DNA of 22,323 nt, taken from NCBI GenBank assembly GCA_023411265.1, contig JAEYOX010000012.1, forward strand, positions 1 through 22,323. Reading direction: 5' to 3'. Origin of the DNA: Bacteroidota bacterium (lineage in GTDB: Bacteria > Bacteroidota > Bacteroidia > Flavobacteriales > Weeksellaceae). The stretch's first letter is position 1. Each line of letters begins with the position of its first letter. Below, one piece after another: positions 1 through 7,357 of this stretch. A program made the translations under genes and the position numbers. Under the pieces are notes generated by a model, which ran no database searches, had not been told where the DNA came from, and was given only the letters and a program-made list of their open reading frames with translations.

Positions 1-510
1 TTCCGGTCCGCCGAACAGCTGATGCAGGAAATTAACTACATTATGACCAACGACATCAAGCAGGGCGGCGAATATCAACTGACTACCGCTCTGGAACACC
101 TTCGCGCAAAAGGCAGTAAATTCTCCCTTGGGAAAGTGGACGACTGGATGGATTGTGGCAATAAAAACGCCACCGTGGAAACCAACGGAAAAATTCTGGA
201 TTATGAACGACACGAATTCATGATCTTCCCCGACTCGGCTAAAATTGAGAACAGCCTCATCATACAGCCGTGCTTCATCGGTGAAAATGTGGTCATCAAA
301 AATTCAAAAATCGGCCCTTGTGTATCCCTGGGGAACGGCACCCGTATTGAGAATTCTAATATTCAAAACTCGCTCATTCAGGAAAATACCCTGATTGATC
401 ATGGAAATCTCAGTAATTCGATGATCGGAAATGCAGCACAGTATTTCGGCGTTTCCAGAGAAATTTCGCTCGGCGATTATTCTGTGTTGGATTTTCATTC
501 CAAAGACTGA
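1..510 (+). CDS. Sugar-phosphate nucleotidyltransferase, C-terminal part (5' end outside window)
   Basis: The reading frame is open from the first base, so the gene begins upstream; the ATG at 22 is internal. The visible residues resemble the end of the catalytic domain of glucose-1-phosphate thymidylyltransferase-like enzymes (the segment DDWMDCGNKNATVETNGK, with the conserved WMDCG-type sequence). A run of Ile/Val-rich hexapeptide-like repeats follows (IENSLI, IGENVVI, IKNSKIG, IENSNIQNSLI), which is typical of a left-handed beta-helix tail. Such enzymes join a sugar-1-phosphate to a nucleotide to make activated sugars for cell-surface glycans. The sugar and nucleotide cannot be told from this fragment. 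It lies 111 bp upstream of the DUF4292 lipoprotein gene on the same strand, with strong hairpins in between. Confidence 0.85.
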   Translation, partial: FRSAEQLMQEINYIMTNDIKQGGEYQLTTALEHLRAKGSKFSLGKVDDWMDCGNKNATVETNGKILDYERHEFMIFPDSAKIENSLIIQPCFIGENVVIKNSKIGPCVSLGNGTRIENSNIQNSLIQENTLIDHGNLSNSMIGNAAQYFGVSREISLGDYSVLDFHSKD

Positions 511-543
511 TTTTTCTTTGAAAATATTTTTGCCTTCGCTTTT

Positions 544-571
544 AAACCACACAAAACAATTTGTGTGGTTT
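544..571. other. Perfect 12-bp hairpin followed by a second GGCGT/ACGCC hairpin (to 599)
   Basis: AAACCACACAAA (544-555) and TTTGTGTGGTTT (560-571) are exact reverse complements around the 4-nt loop ACAA. Immediately after it, GGCGT (572-576) and ACGCC (595-599) can pair as a second stem. The first stem is strong enough for a terminator of the upstream nucleotidyltransferase gene, but no T-run follows on either strand. It may be a terminator of another kind or an RNA-stability element in the leader of the next gene. A weak -7-like TAATATTG (577-584) lies in the second hairpin. Confidence 0.6.
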
Positions 572-621
572 GGCGTTAATATTGTAAAGTTAATACGCCA
601 ACTTATAACATTCACAATCAG

Positions 622-1449
622 ATGAAAATACCCTTATATATCCTTCTGTCGGTTCTTTTTCTGGGTGCCTGCAAAGCAAAAAAAGTGGTTGAAACCAGCA
701 ATACTGCAGACAGTATTGCGATGAATCTGCCCAAAGACCTCAGTAAACCGATGAATGCGGATCTCACTTTTTACGAAAATGTGCTGCTGCCTCCACAATT
801 TGAACAGGTGAAAATATCGGCTAAACTGAATGTGGAGACGGACAAAACATATCTTCCTACGCTGGATGCGACGATTTATATTGAAAATAATCAGAAAGTC
901 TGGATGAATTTGACCGCTTTTTTCATTAATGTTGCCCGTGGTATAGCTACACCAGACGGCATCAAAGCGTTCAACAGGGCAGACAGAACGTATATCGATT
1001 CAGATTTTGATTACCTGAACAGCCTGCTGAATACCAATTTCATCAACTATAAAAGTCTGGAAAAAATGCTGATGGGAAGAACCTTTATCAGAATCAGCAG
1101 CCGCGAATTTATGCTTACCAAAACCACGTCCGGTTATAAAATGGCGTCTGTAGTTAACCAAAAAATGGAAGCCAACGGAAGCCTGAGGGAATATCAGGTA
1201 GAACTTTACTATGCCAACAATTACGATTTGATGCAGGTAATTCTGAAGGATGTACACTCTGATGATGCCCTGGAAGTAAGCTACAGCAATTGGGAAAACT
1301 TCCGGAATTACCGTTTGCCAAAAAATGTTAAAATAATTATAAAAGGGGCAAATGCAGGGCAGATTATGTTGGAAAACACGAAATTTGATGATTCTAAAAT
1401 GAATACCCCTTTTTCCGTTCCCGGAAGCTATAAGAAAATAGAAATCTGA
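622..1449 (+). CDS. DUF4292 family lipoprotein
   Basis: This 275-residue protein starts with a lipoprotein signal (MKIPLYILLSVLFLGAC), with the lipobox LGAC placing the acylated cysteine at residue 17. It should sit in the envelope, facing the periplasm. The body matches my recollection of the DUF4292 family of Bacteroidota, which to my knowledge is fold-related to LolA/LolB-like lipoprotein carriers; the exact role is unknown. The sequence is full length for such proteins and shows no defect. Its stop codon shares one base (TGATG at 1447-1451) with the start of the EnvC-like gene. The two are therefore probably translated together and may act in the same envelope process. Confidence 0.8.
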   Translation: MKIPLYILLSVLFLGACKAKKVVETSNTADSIAMNLPKDLSKPMNADLTFYENVLLPPQFEQVKISAKLNVETDKTYLPTLDATIYIENNQKVWMNLTAFFINVARGIATPDGIKAFNRADRTYIDSDFDYLNSLLNTNFINYKSLEKMLMGRTFIRISSREFMLTKTTSGYKMASVVNQKMEANGSLREYQVELYYANNYDLMQVILKDVHSDDALEVSYSNWENFRNYRLPKNVKIIIKGANAGQIMLENTKFDDSKMNTPFSVPGSYKKIEI

Positions 1450-3005
1450 TGATAAAAAAAATTGGTCTTTTAGGTGCTGTTTTATTGTTCGGAATTTTAT
1501 TTGGCCAAAAAAAAGAACAGCTGCAGCAACAAAATGCAGAATTAAAAAAACAAATAGCCGGAATCAATTCTCAACTCGCCAAAACCAGAAATGAATCCAG
1601 ACTTTCCGTCGCCTATCTAGAAGGAGTAAAAAAGAAAATAGAACTGCGCGAAAAAGTATATCGGAATACGCAGAAAGAAAAACGTTTCATAGAAGATGAT
1701 ATCTACCTTCGCCAGCTTGAAATCAACAGACAAAACCGCGAGCTGGCCGTATTGAGACAGAATTATGCCAAAGTTTTGGTAAACGCTTATAAAAACAGGG
1801 ATCTCAAAAATAAAGTAACCTTTATCCTTTCTTCCCGAAATCTGGGAGAAGCCATACGAAGAGTACAATATCTCCGCTTTTATTCCGATTATCAGGACAA
1901 GCAGGCGGCGAAAATTTCTCAGGCTGCCGATCTGTTGAAAAGATCCATTGAGGAAAGATCCAAATCAATACAGCAAAAGGAAATTCTTCTCGCCAATCAG
2001 CAGAAGGAAATTGCGACCATAAATGCAGAAAAACAACAGAAAGAAAAACTGCTAGCCGAATTTAAAAAGAACGAAACCACCCTCACTGCGGAACTGAGGC
2101 AGAAACAAAATCAATCCAGAAAGCTGGAGAGTGAGATCCGTTCCATTATTGCTGAAGAGATGAGAATCGCTAAAGCAGAGGAAGAAGCAAGAAAAAAAGC
2201 CGAAGCAGAAAAAATACGGCTGGCCCGGGAAGCTGCTGCGCGGGAAAAAGCCAGAATAGATGCTGAAAATAAAGCAAAGGCTGAAGCACTGGAAAAAGAA
2301 AGACTAAGAGCGGAAGCAGAAGCAAAAAAGGCAGCCGAACTGATGGCTAAAAAAGAGGCTGAAGAAAAGAAAAGAGCTGAAGATGCGGCCAAAACTGCAG
2401 CTACAGCAAGAGACGAAGCAAGAAGACTGGCTGCTGCAAAAGAAGCCTCGGAAGCGGCAGAAAGATCGAGAATTGCCAATGAAAAACTGGCAGCCGCCAA
2501 AGCTGCCGAAGCGGAAAATGTTCGCAAAAAAGAAGCCGATAAAAAAGCGGCCGATACCAAAGCGATGACCAGCTTTGGGGTCTCTTCCAATGCTGCAGAA
2601 AGTTTCGCACAGAACCGTGGAAAAATGACCATGCCCGCTTATGGAAACATTACTCACAGGTTTGGACGGCAGCCACACCCTGTGTTCAAAAATATTGTAG
2701 AAGATAATATCGGAATAAAAATAGCGGTAAGCAAAGGTACTGCTGCCAAAAGCATTTTTCCGGGAGTGGTTTCCAAAATCAATTTATCTTCGGACGGTTC
2801 GCGTTTTGTCACCGTTAAACACGGCGATTATTTTACCGTTTATGCCAATCTTTCCAGCGTTTCTGTAAAACTGAACCAACAGGTATCTGCGGGAACCACC
2901 ATTGGTATCATAGGTGAAGATTTCGACGGCACTTACACACTGGATTTTCAGATCTGGAACGGAAAAACACTTCAACCAATGGACCCGATGGCTTGGATTA
3001 ATTAA
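1449..3005 (+). CDS. EnvC-like murein hydrolase activator: signal peptide, coiled coil, degenerate LytM/M23 domain
   Basis: This 518-residue secreted protein has an N-terminal signal (IGLLGAVLLFGILFG), then a long coiled coil (about 20-250) and an Ala/Lys/Glu-rich TolA-like helix (about 240-375). A C-terminal LytM/peptidase M23 domain runs from about 391 to 518. The fold markers are kept (HRFG.QPHP, VKHGDYFTVYANLS, IGIIGE). The metal and catalytic positions are changed: HxxxD is N420/K424, the YAHLS histidine is N467, and HLH is T497-L-D499. It should not cut peptidoglycan. In Escherichia coli EnvC, a coiled-coil protein with a degenerate LytM domain, the domain activates amidases at the division site. 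The same role is inferred here. The start overlaps the DUF4292 stop by one base, and tatA follows. Confidence 0.88.
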   Translation: MIKKIGLLGAVLLFGILFGQKKEQLQQQNAELKKQIAGINSQLAKTRNESRLSVAYLEGVKKKIELREKVYRNTQKEKRFIEDDIYLRQLEINRQNRELAVLRQNYAKVLVNAYKNRDLKNKVTFILSSRNLGEAIRRVQYLRFYSDYQDKQAAKISQAADLLKRSIEERSKSIQQKEILLANQQKEIATINAEKQQKEKLLAEFKKNETTLTAELRQKQNQSRKLESEIRSIIAEEMRIAKAEEEARKKAEAEKIRLAREAAAREKARIDAENKAKAEALEKERLRAEAEAKKAAELMAKKEAEEKKRAEDAAKTAATARDEARRLAAAKEASEAAERSRIANEKLAAAKAAEAENVRKKEADKKAADTKAMTSFGVSSNAAESFAQNRGKMTMPAYGNITHRFGRQPHPVFKNIVEDNIGIKIAVSKGTAAKSIFPGVVSKINLSSDGSRFVTVKHGDYFTVYANLSSVSVKLNQQVSAGTTIGIIGEDFDGTYTLDFQIWNGKTLQPMDPMAWIN

Positions 3006-3021
3006 AAATAAATTAAATTTG
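2993..3021 (+). promoter_or_regulatory. Candidate promoter for tatA operon
   Basis: TTG at 2993-2995 and TAAATTTG at 3014-3021 are 18 nt apart, fitting the Bacteroidota -33/-7 pattern TTG-N17-23-TAnnTTTG. The -7 box lies 16 nt before the tatA start, in the only gap between the EnvC-like gene and tatA. It would let tatA and the genes after it be read separately. This is a pattern match only. Confidence 0.5.
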
Positions 3022-3037
3022 TAAAAAAATTTTCAAA

Positions 3038-3226
3038 ATGGGAGGAGTAGGATTAAGAGAAATACTGATTATAGTACTCATTATCATCGTTCTTTTCGGA
3101 GCCAAGAAGATTCCTGAACTGATGAGAGGTATGGGTTCGGGCATCAAAGAATTTAAAGATGCCGTAAAAGATGACGATAAAAAGAAAACGGAAGATTCGC
3201 AAAAAACCTCCGGAAACGCTAACTAA
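3038..3226 (+). CDS. tatA: Sec-independent protein translocase subunit TatA
   Basis: This 62-residue protein has the TatA/E layout: a short N-terminus, one membrane helix (about residues 8-20, rich in I/L/V), and the hinge FGAKKIPELMRGMGSGIKEFKD with the conserved F20-G21. An amphipathic helix and a charged Lys/Asp tail follow. TatA forms the variable pore part of the twin-arginine pathway, which exports folded proteins. Its length is near the lower end of the family but normal for flavobacteria. No tatC is visible in the window. The start at 3038 puts the membrane helix near the N-terminus as expected. DUF4254 begins 11 bp downstream, so the two are probably cotranscribed. Confidence 0.95.
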   Translation: MGGVGLREILIIVLIIIVLFGAKKIPELMRGMGSGIKEFKDAVKDDDKKKTEDSQKTSGNAN

Positions 3227-3237
3227 AGAGGCAGAAA

Positions 3238-3849
3238 ATGAAAACCTTTTCGGAAACTGCCTGGGAAATTTTCAATCTCGCAATAGCTGATTATCACCTT
3301 GCCGATGATATAGATTCTCCTGCGAACAACCCATTCCAAAAGGAGAGTTTGGAACGTCTTTTGTATGCAAAAAACTGGATTGATACCGTTCAGTGGCATT
3401 TGGAAGATATCATTCGTGATGAAAAAATTGCACCCGAGGAAGCGTTGAAAATAAAAAGACGAATTGACGCTTCAAACCAACAGAGGACTGATATGGTAGA
3501 GTTTATTGATAGTTGGTTTTTCACAAAATACGAAAATATTACTCCATATAATGATGCTAAAATTAACACTGAGACTCCGGCCTGGGCCGTTGACCGCTTG
3601 TCTATTTTAGCATTAAAAGTGTATCACATGGCTTTGGAAGCCTCTAGAGAAACCGCGTCGGAAGAACACCGCAGCAGGTGTCAGGAAAAACTAAATATTC
3701 TCCTGGAACAGAAAAAAGACCTCACGACTTCCATTGATCAATTGCTGACTGATATAGAGAACGGTAAGGTAAAAATGAAAGTGTACAGACAAATGAAAAT
3801 GTACAACGACGAAAGCCTGAATCCGGTTCTTTATCAAAAGGCAAAATGA
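3238..3849 (+). CDS. DUF4254 family protein
   Basis: This 203-residue, mostly helical protein has no signal peptide and no membrane segment, so it is likely cytoplasmic. Features I associate with DUF4254 are the segment YHLADDIDSPANNPF near residue 19, the W-rich stretch AKNWIDTVQWHLEDIIRD, the RRIDASNQQRTDMVE segment and the C-terminal KMYNDESLNPVLYQ. The biochemical function is unknown to me. It lies 11 bp after tatA. Its stop overlaps the double ATG of the next lipoprotein gene (ATGATGA at 3846-3852), which suggests translational coupling. Confidence 0.8.
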   Translation: MKTFSETAWEIFNLAIADYHLADDIDSPANNPFQKESLERLLYAKNWIDTVQWHLEDIIRDEKIAPEEALKIKRRIDASNQQRTDMVEFIDSWFFTKYENITPYNDAKINTETPAWAVDRLSILALKVYHMALEASRETASEEHRSRCQEKLNILLEQKKDLTTSIDQLLTDIENGKVKMKVYRQMKMYNDESLNPVLYQKAK

Positions 3850-4304
3850 TGAAAAAAATACTGTTGTACGTTATTATATCTTGTTTCACGCTGTCGAACT
3901 GTGCAGTGGAGAAATTTAATTTATCGCCGTTAAACAGTACAATTTCTACTGCTGGCAATACTTTTGATTCTTTTGAAGAAAGATTTGGGAAAACCATTCA
4001 GAGCAATGTAAATGCAGCAGAGATCACCAATCTGATTTCTACGTTTCCCAAATTCCGGAGTGACGGCGTGAATACAGAAGTAAACCATTTGAAACATCAC
4101 CTGAAGAATTATCTCTATGCCTACAGCGCATATGACATCAACGGTAAAAACCGCAACCTGAGAGAAATCGAAAGAACTTATAAAAAAATTCAGAGGCTGA
4201 GACAATACCTGAACAAGGATGAAGACGAAATCATTAATCGGTACCTGGTGAGGTTAAAAACCAATCTTTCCGTATTGGAGTCTGCATCTGCTCCTGCCCC
4301 ATAG
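3846..4304 (+). CDS. Small lipoprotein of unknown function
   Basis: The protein of about 152 residues begins with a lipoprotein signal (MKKILLYVIISCFTLSNC), with lipobox LSNC followed by AVEKF. Two adjacent ATG codons (3846 and 3849) can serve as start; the second gives the more usual MKK. The mature part is largely helical and basic (a Lys/Arg-rich stretch near EIERTYKKIQRLRQYLNK), then a Ser/Ala/Pro-rich end. I do not recognise a family. The start overlaps the DUF4254 stop, and ribA begins 15 bp later, so it lies inside the operon. An envelope location is inferred from the lipobox only. Confidence 0.75.
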   Translation: MMKKILLYVIISCFTLSNCAVEKFNLSPLNSTISTAGNTFDSFEERFGKTIQSNVNAAEITNLISTFPKFRSDGVNTEVNHLKHHLKNYLYAYSAYDINGKNRNLREIERTYKKIQRLRQYLNKDEDEIINRYLVRLKTNLSVLESASAPAP

Positions 4305-4319
4305 TGAACAATTTGTACC

Positions 4320-4928
4320 ATGATTAAAATACAGGCGGAAGCCAATGTTCCTACCGAATATGGTAGTTTCCGGATGATGGCCATCTCAGAAAATGAAAAC
4401 GACTGGATGCCACACATGGCCATTATCGCCGAAAATACAGATTTTACCCGCCCTGTAAATGTAAGATTCCACTCGGAATGTATCACAGGTGAAGTTTTTC
4501 ACTCCAAAAAATGTGAATGCGGACAGCAACTGGATGCTGCGATGAAATACCTTCATGCAAACGGAGGCATTATTATTTATCTACGCCAGGAAGGCAGGAA
4601 TATTGGAATTATCAACAAACTGAAAGCCTATGCACTACAGGAAAAAGGCATGGACACCGTGGAAGCCAATCTTCATCTCGGTCTGCCTGCGGACGACCGC
4701 AATTTTGATGTGGCTATAGAAATCCTGAAACTCATGAATATTTCAGAAATCAACCTGATTACCAATAATCCCGATAAAATCCGGTTTGTGAAAAACAGCG
4801 ACATTATCCTTCATCAAAGAATTCCTTTGCAGATGGAAACAACAAAGGAAAACGAAGGCTACCTGAAAGTTAAAAAAGATTATTTCGGTCATTTTCTGGA
4901 CTCTCAGCATGACGATTATTTAAAATAA
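4320..4928 (+). CDS. ribA: GTP cyclohydrolase II (riboflavin biosynthesis)
   Basis: RibA opens GTP to 2,5-diamino-6-ribosylamino-pyrimidinone phosphate, the first step of riboflavin synthesis. This 202-residue protein is a stand-alone RibA, not fused to RibB. The zinc cysteines are C54, C65 and C67 (RFHSECITGEVF and KKCECGQQL), the same spacing as E. coli RibA. YLRQEGRNIG, INKLKAYALQ (active-site Tyr about 104), DTVEANLHLG and LITNNPDKI are all present and undamaged. It is the last gene of the left + strand cluster, 15 bp after a lipoprotein gene, and is closed by a hairpin terminator at 4953-4975. Confidence 0.96.
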   Translation: MIKIQAEANVPTEYGSFRMMAISENENDWMPHMAIIAENTDFTRPVNVRFHSECITGEVFHSKKCECGQQLDAAMKYLHANGGIIIYLRQEGRNIGIINKLKAYALQEKGMDTVEANLHLGLPADDRNFDVAIEILKLMNISEINLITNNPDKIRFVKNSDIILHQRIPLQMETTKENEGYLKVKKDYFGHFLDSQHDDYLK

Positions 4929-4952
4929 TGCATTTCACTTATCCAATAAAAA

Positions 4953-4975
4953 AGCTGTTTCTCAGTGAAACAGCT
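4953..4975. terminator. Bidirectional terminator between ribA and a convergent lipoprotein gene
   Basis: AGCTGTTTC (4953-4961) pairs exactly with GAAACAGCT (4967-4975) around a 5-nt loop. On the + strand a T-run follows at 4983-4990, a little apart from the stem. On the - strand the A-run at 4948-4953 gives a T-tract directly after the stem. It can therefore end ribA and, more convincingly, the - strand gene at 4997-5509. Confidence 0.85.
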
Positions 4976-4996
4976 CTTATTGTTTTTTTTGCACTT

Positions 4997-5509
4997 CTAA
5001 AGCTTTACCGGTTTGGAATCATCAATATTGTAATGTTGGATAACACTGTCATAATCACTGTAATCCACCTGTGATTTCTGCGCTCCAAAACTTGCTGGTA
5101 CAATTACCACTCTGAAGGTCTGGTCGTTAATATACTCAGGAGTAGTAGAAAGATCATAGGTACCGCTGGCATAGATAACGAAATCCTGTGAGGAGAAATC
5201 AAAATCATAATCCAATTCATCGCCAGAGTTGAAATAAATCGTTCTGGGGATCTGTTGCCATACCGGCTGTCCTGTAGTGGTCGTTCCGGTTCTGCGGTAC
5301 ATTAGAAGCACATCGGAATTATAAATATTCATTGTTCTTGAAATCGAATACAGTCCGTCTGCCGGAGAATAAGTAAGATCTACATTGGCTAAATCATACA
5401 CAATAGAATAGGTATCATGGTCCACATAATCCCTGTCATCACGGGTATCACAGGAAATCATCCAAAGACCGAAAGCAGCCATCATTACGAAAGTAAGTAA
5501 TTTTTTCAT
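4997..5509 (-). CDS. Secreted lipoprotein of unknown function
   Basis: This 170-residue protein has an N-terminal signal (MKKLLTFVMMAAFGLWMISC), with the lipobox cysteine at residue 20 followed by DTRDDRD. An acidic residue right after the cysteine region fits a lipoprotein, possibly surface-exposed in Bacteroidota. The mature part is rich in Tyr, Asp, Ser and Thr and looks all-beta, with segments such as TYSIVYDLANVDLTYSP, LLMYRRTG and DFVIYASGTYDLS. I do not recognise a named family. It stands alone on the - strand, divergent from the GH3 gene, and ends at a shared terminator. Confidence 0.8.
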   Translation of the reverse strand: MKKLLTFVMMAAFGLWMISCDTRDDRDYVDHDTYSIVYDLANVDLTYSPADGLYSISRTMNIYNSDVLLMYRRTGTTTTGQPVWQQIPRTIYFNSGDELDYDFDFSSQDFVIYASGTYDLSTTPEYINDQTFRVVIVPASFGAQKSQVDYSDYDSVIQHYNIDDSKPVKL

Positions 5510-5589
5510 TTGATATAAAATTTATAACACATCCGATTCAAAACATATACCAACTTACAAAAGAAAAAATACTTTCAGAGAAATTATCG

Positions 5590-5597
5590 TATTTTTG
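5590..5597 (+). promoter_or_regulatory. Candidate -7 box of the GH3 gene
   Basis: TATTTTTG fits TAnnTTTG and lies 17 nt before the ATG at 5615, in the 105-bp gap between two divergent genes. No clear TTG is found at the -33 distance. This is a pattern match only. Confidence 0.4.
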
Positions 5598-5614
5598 TTG
5601 ATATTGTTTTCATT

Positions 5615-7327
5615 ATGAAATCTATCTCACATGTTTTTGCATTCCTTCTCTTAGTGAGTACCGCAACGTCTTTTCGCGGACAATTCACTCCGGAAAATTT
5701 CACTGAAGAAGACCGCAAAAAAGCAAATAATTGGGTGAACCAAACCTACAATTCACTTTCGGAAGATGAAAAACTGGGGCAGCTTTTCATTGTTGCACTT
5801 TACACCAATAAAGGAGAATCGCACATCAAGTCAGTCAGGAATTTGGTTAATACCGAAAAAGTTGGGGGTTTGATTCTAATGCAGGACAACGCAGAACACC
5901 TCATAACTTTGGTGAATGAATTCCAGGGTAATTCCAAAATTCCTTTGTTGATAGGGATGGATGCGGAATGGGGCGTTTATCAAAGAATTGCTACGGCACA
6001 TAAGTTCCCTTGGGCGATTACTCTAGGAGCCATTCAGGACAAAACTTTAATTTCCGAATTGTCGGCTAAAATTGCTGAAGATGCTGCGAGAATGGGAGTT
6101 CACTGGAATTTTGCACCAGTGGTAGATGTGAATACCAACCCGAAAAATCCCATTATTGGCAACAGAAGTTTTGGTTCTGAAGTAGATAATGTGGTAGCCT
6201 CTGCTTTGGCATATTCACAGGGTTTGCAAAAAAATAGAATTCTGGCTGCTATCAAACATTTTCCCGGCCATGGCGATACCGATGTGGATTCACATTTGGA
6301 CTTGCCCGTGGTTTCACATTCAAAAAAAAGACTGGAATCCGTTGAACTCGCTCCTTTCAAGGAATTGATGGACAAAGGAATTGGTGGGGTCATGATTGCT
6401 CATTTATATGTTCCCGCTTTGGAGAATGAAAAAGGAATTCCGGCCTCTGTTTCTAAAAATATCATCACCGGTTTATTGAAAGAAAAATATGGCTATAAAG
6501 GTTTGATTATAACCGATGCACTGAATATGGGAGCTGTGGCAAAACGCTACCAACCGGGGGAACTGGACGCTCTAGCCTTCAAAGCAGGAAATGATATTAT
6601 GCTTTTCTCTGATGGTGTAAAGGAAGGAAAGAGGCTAATAAAAGAAGCCATTGCCAAAGGAGAAATTTCACAACACCGACTGGAAGAAAGTGTGAAAAAG
6701 ATCCTGATGACAAAATATGTACTCGGATTATCAGAATATCAACCCGTGAATCCACAAAACATTGTCCGCGATCTAAATAACGAAAGTCATAAAAAACTGT
6801 CGGAAAAAGTGTACGCCAATGCCCTCACTGCTCTTTGGAATAAAAACAACCTTCTCCCCTTTTCATCGGACGAACCGTTGTATTATATTCCTCTGGAAGA
6901 AGCACCACACAGCACTTTTCATGGCCAACTGAAAACTAGAGCAAATGTTATTTTAAAAAAACCGGATGAGATTTCAAGTATTCCAAAGAACGCTAAAGTA
7001 ATCATCGGCTTTCACAAGGATAATTCGACTGCCTATAAACCTTATAAAATTTCGTCTGCAAGTAAAAGAATTCTACGAGATCTCAGCAATAATCACCAAG
7101 TGCTTCTTACGGTTTTCGGTTCTCCTTACGCACTTGCGGATGTCGATCTTTCTTCCGTTTCGTCGGTTCTGGTTGCGTATGAAAATAACGACAACTCCAT
7201 GAATGCTGCGGCTGATGCGGTAGTAGGCCAAACAAAAATTCATGGCAGACTGCCTGTTACGGTGAACAACAGTTTGAAAGCGGGAGCGGGGGTCAATATC
7301 AAACCTTTGAGTAAAGAAAAAAAATAA
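5615..7327 (+). CDS. Glycoside hydrolase family 3 (beta-N-acetylhexosaminidase/NagZ type), secreted
   Basis: This 570-residue protein starts with a signal-like segment (FAFLLLVSTATSFRGQ), then a GH3 N-terminal barrel (about 40-370) and a GH3 C-terminal domain (about 390-560). The signature KHFPGHGDTDVDSHLDLP (214-231) is that of NagZ-like hexosaminidases, with the Asp-x-His dyad D225/H227 taken as acid/base. D301 in IITDALNMGA is the expected nucleophile. It probably removes N-acetylglucosamine from peptidoglycan or other glycans in the periplasm or outside. Longer Bacteroidota relatives that I recall carry an extra beta-lactamase-like domain; this one ends after the GH3_C part. bshA follows 30 bp downstream on the same strand. 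Confidence 0.92.
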   Translation: MKSISHVFAFLLLVSTATSFRGQFTPENFTEEDRKKANNWVNQTYNSLSEDEKLGQLFIVALYTNKGESHIKSVRNLVNTEKVGGLILMQDNAEHLITLVNEFQGNSKIPLLIGMDAEWGVYQRIATAHKFPWAITLGAIQDKTLISELSAKIAEDAARMGVHWNFAPVVDVNTNPKNPIIGNRSFGSEVDNVVASALAYSQGLQKNRILAAIKHFPGHGDTDVDSHLDLPVVSHSKKRLESVELAPFKELMDKGIGGVMIAHLYVPALENEKGIPASVSKNIITGLLKEKYGYKGLIITDALNMGAVAKRYQPGELDALAFKAGNDIMLFSDGVKEGKRLIKEAIAKGEISQHRLEESVKKILMTKYVLGLSEYQPVNPQNIVRDLNNESHKKLSEKVYANALTALWNKNNLLPFSSDEPLYYIPLEEAPHSTFHGQLKTRANVILKKPDEISSIPKNAKVIIGFHKDNSTAYKPYKISSASKRILRDLSNNHQVLLTVFGSPYALADVDLSSVSSVLVAYENNDNSMNAAADAVVGQTKIHGRLPVTVNNSLKAGAGVNIKPLSKEKK

Positions 7328-7357
7328 TTAAGAAGTCATTCTATTGAACCCTAGTAT

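Noticed and set aside
2111..2632. Long - strand open frame of 173 codons, Ala/Ser-rich
   Set aside because: It lies fully opposite the Ala/Lys/Glu-rich helix of the EnvC-like gene. The repeated GCA/GAA/AAA codons there leave the reverse frames open by composition alone.
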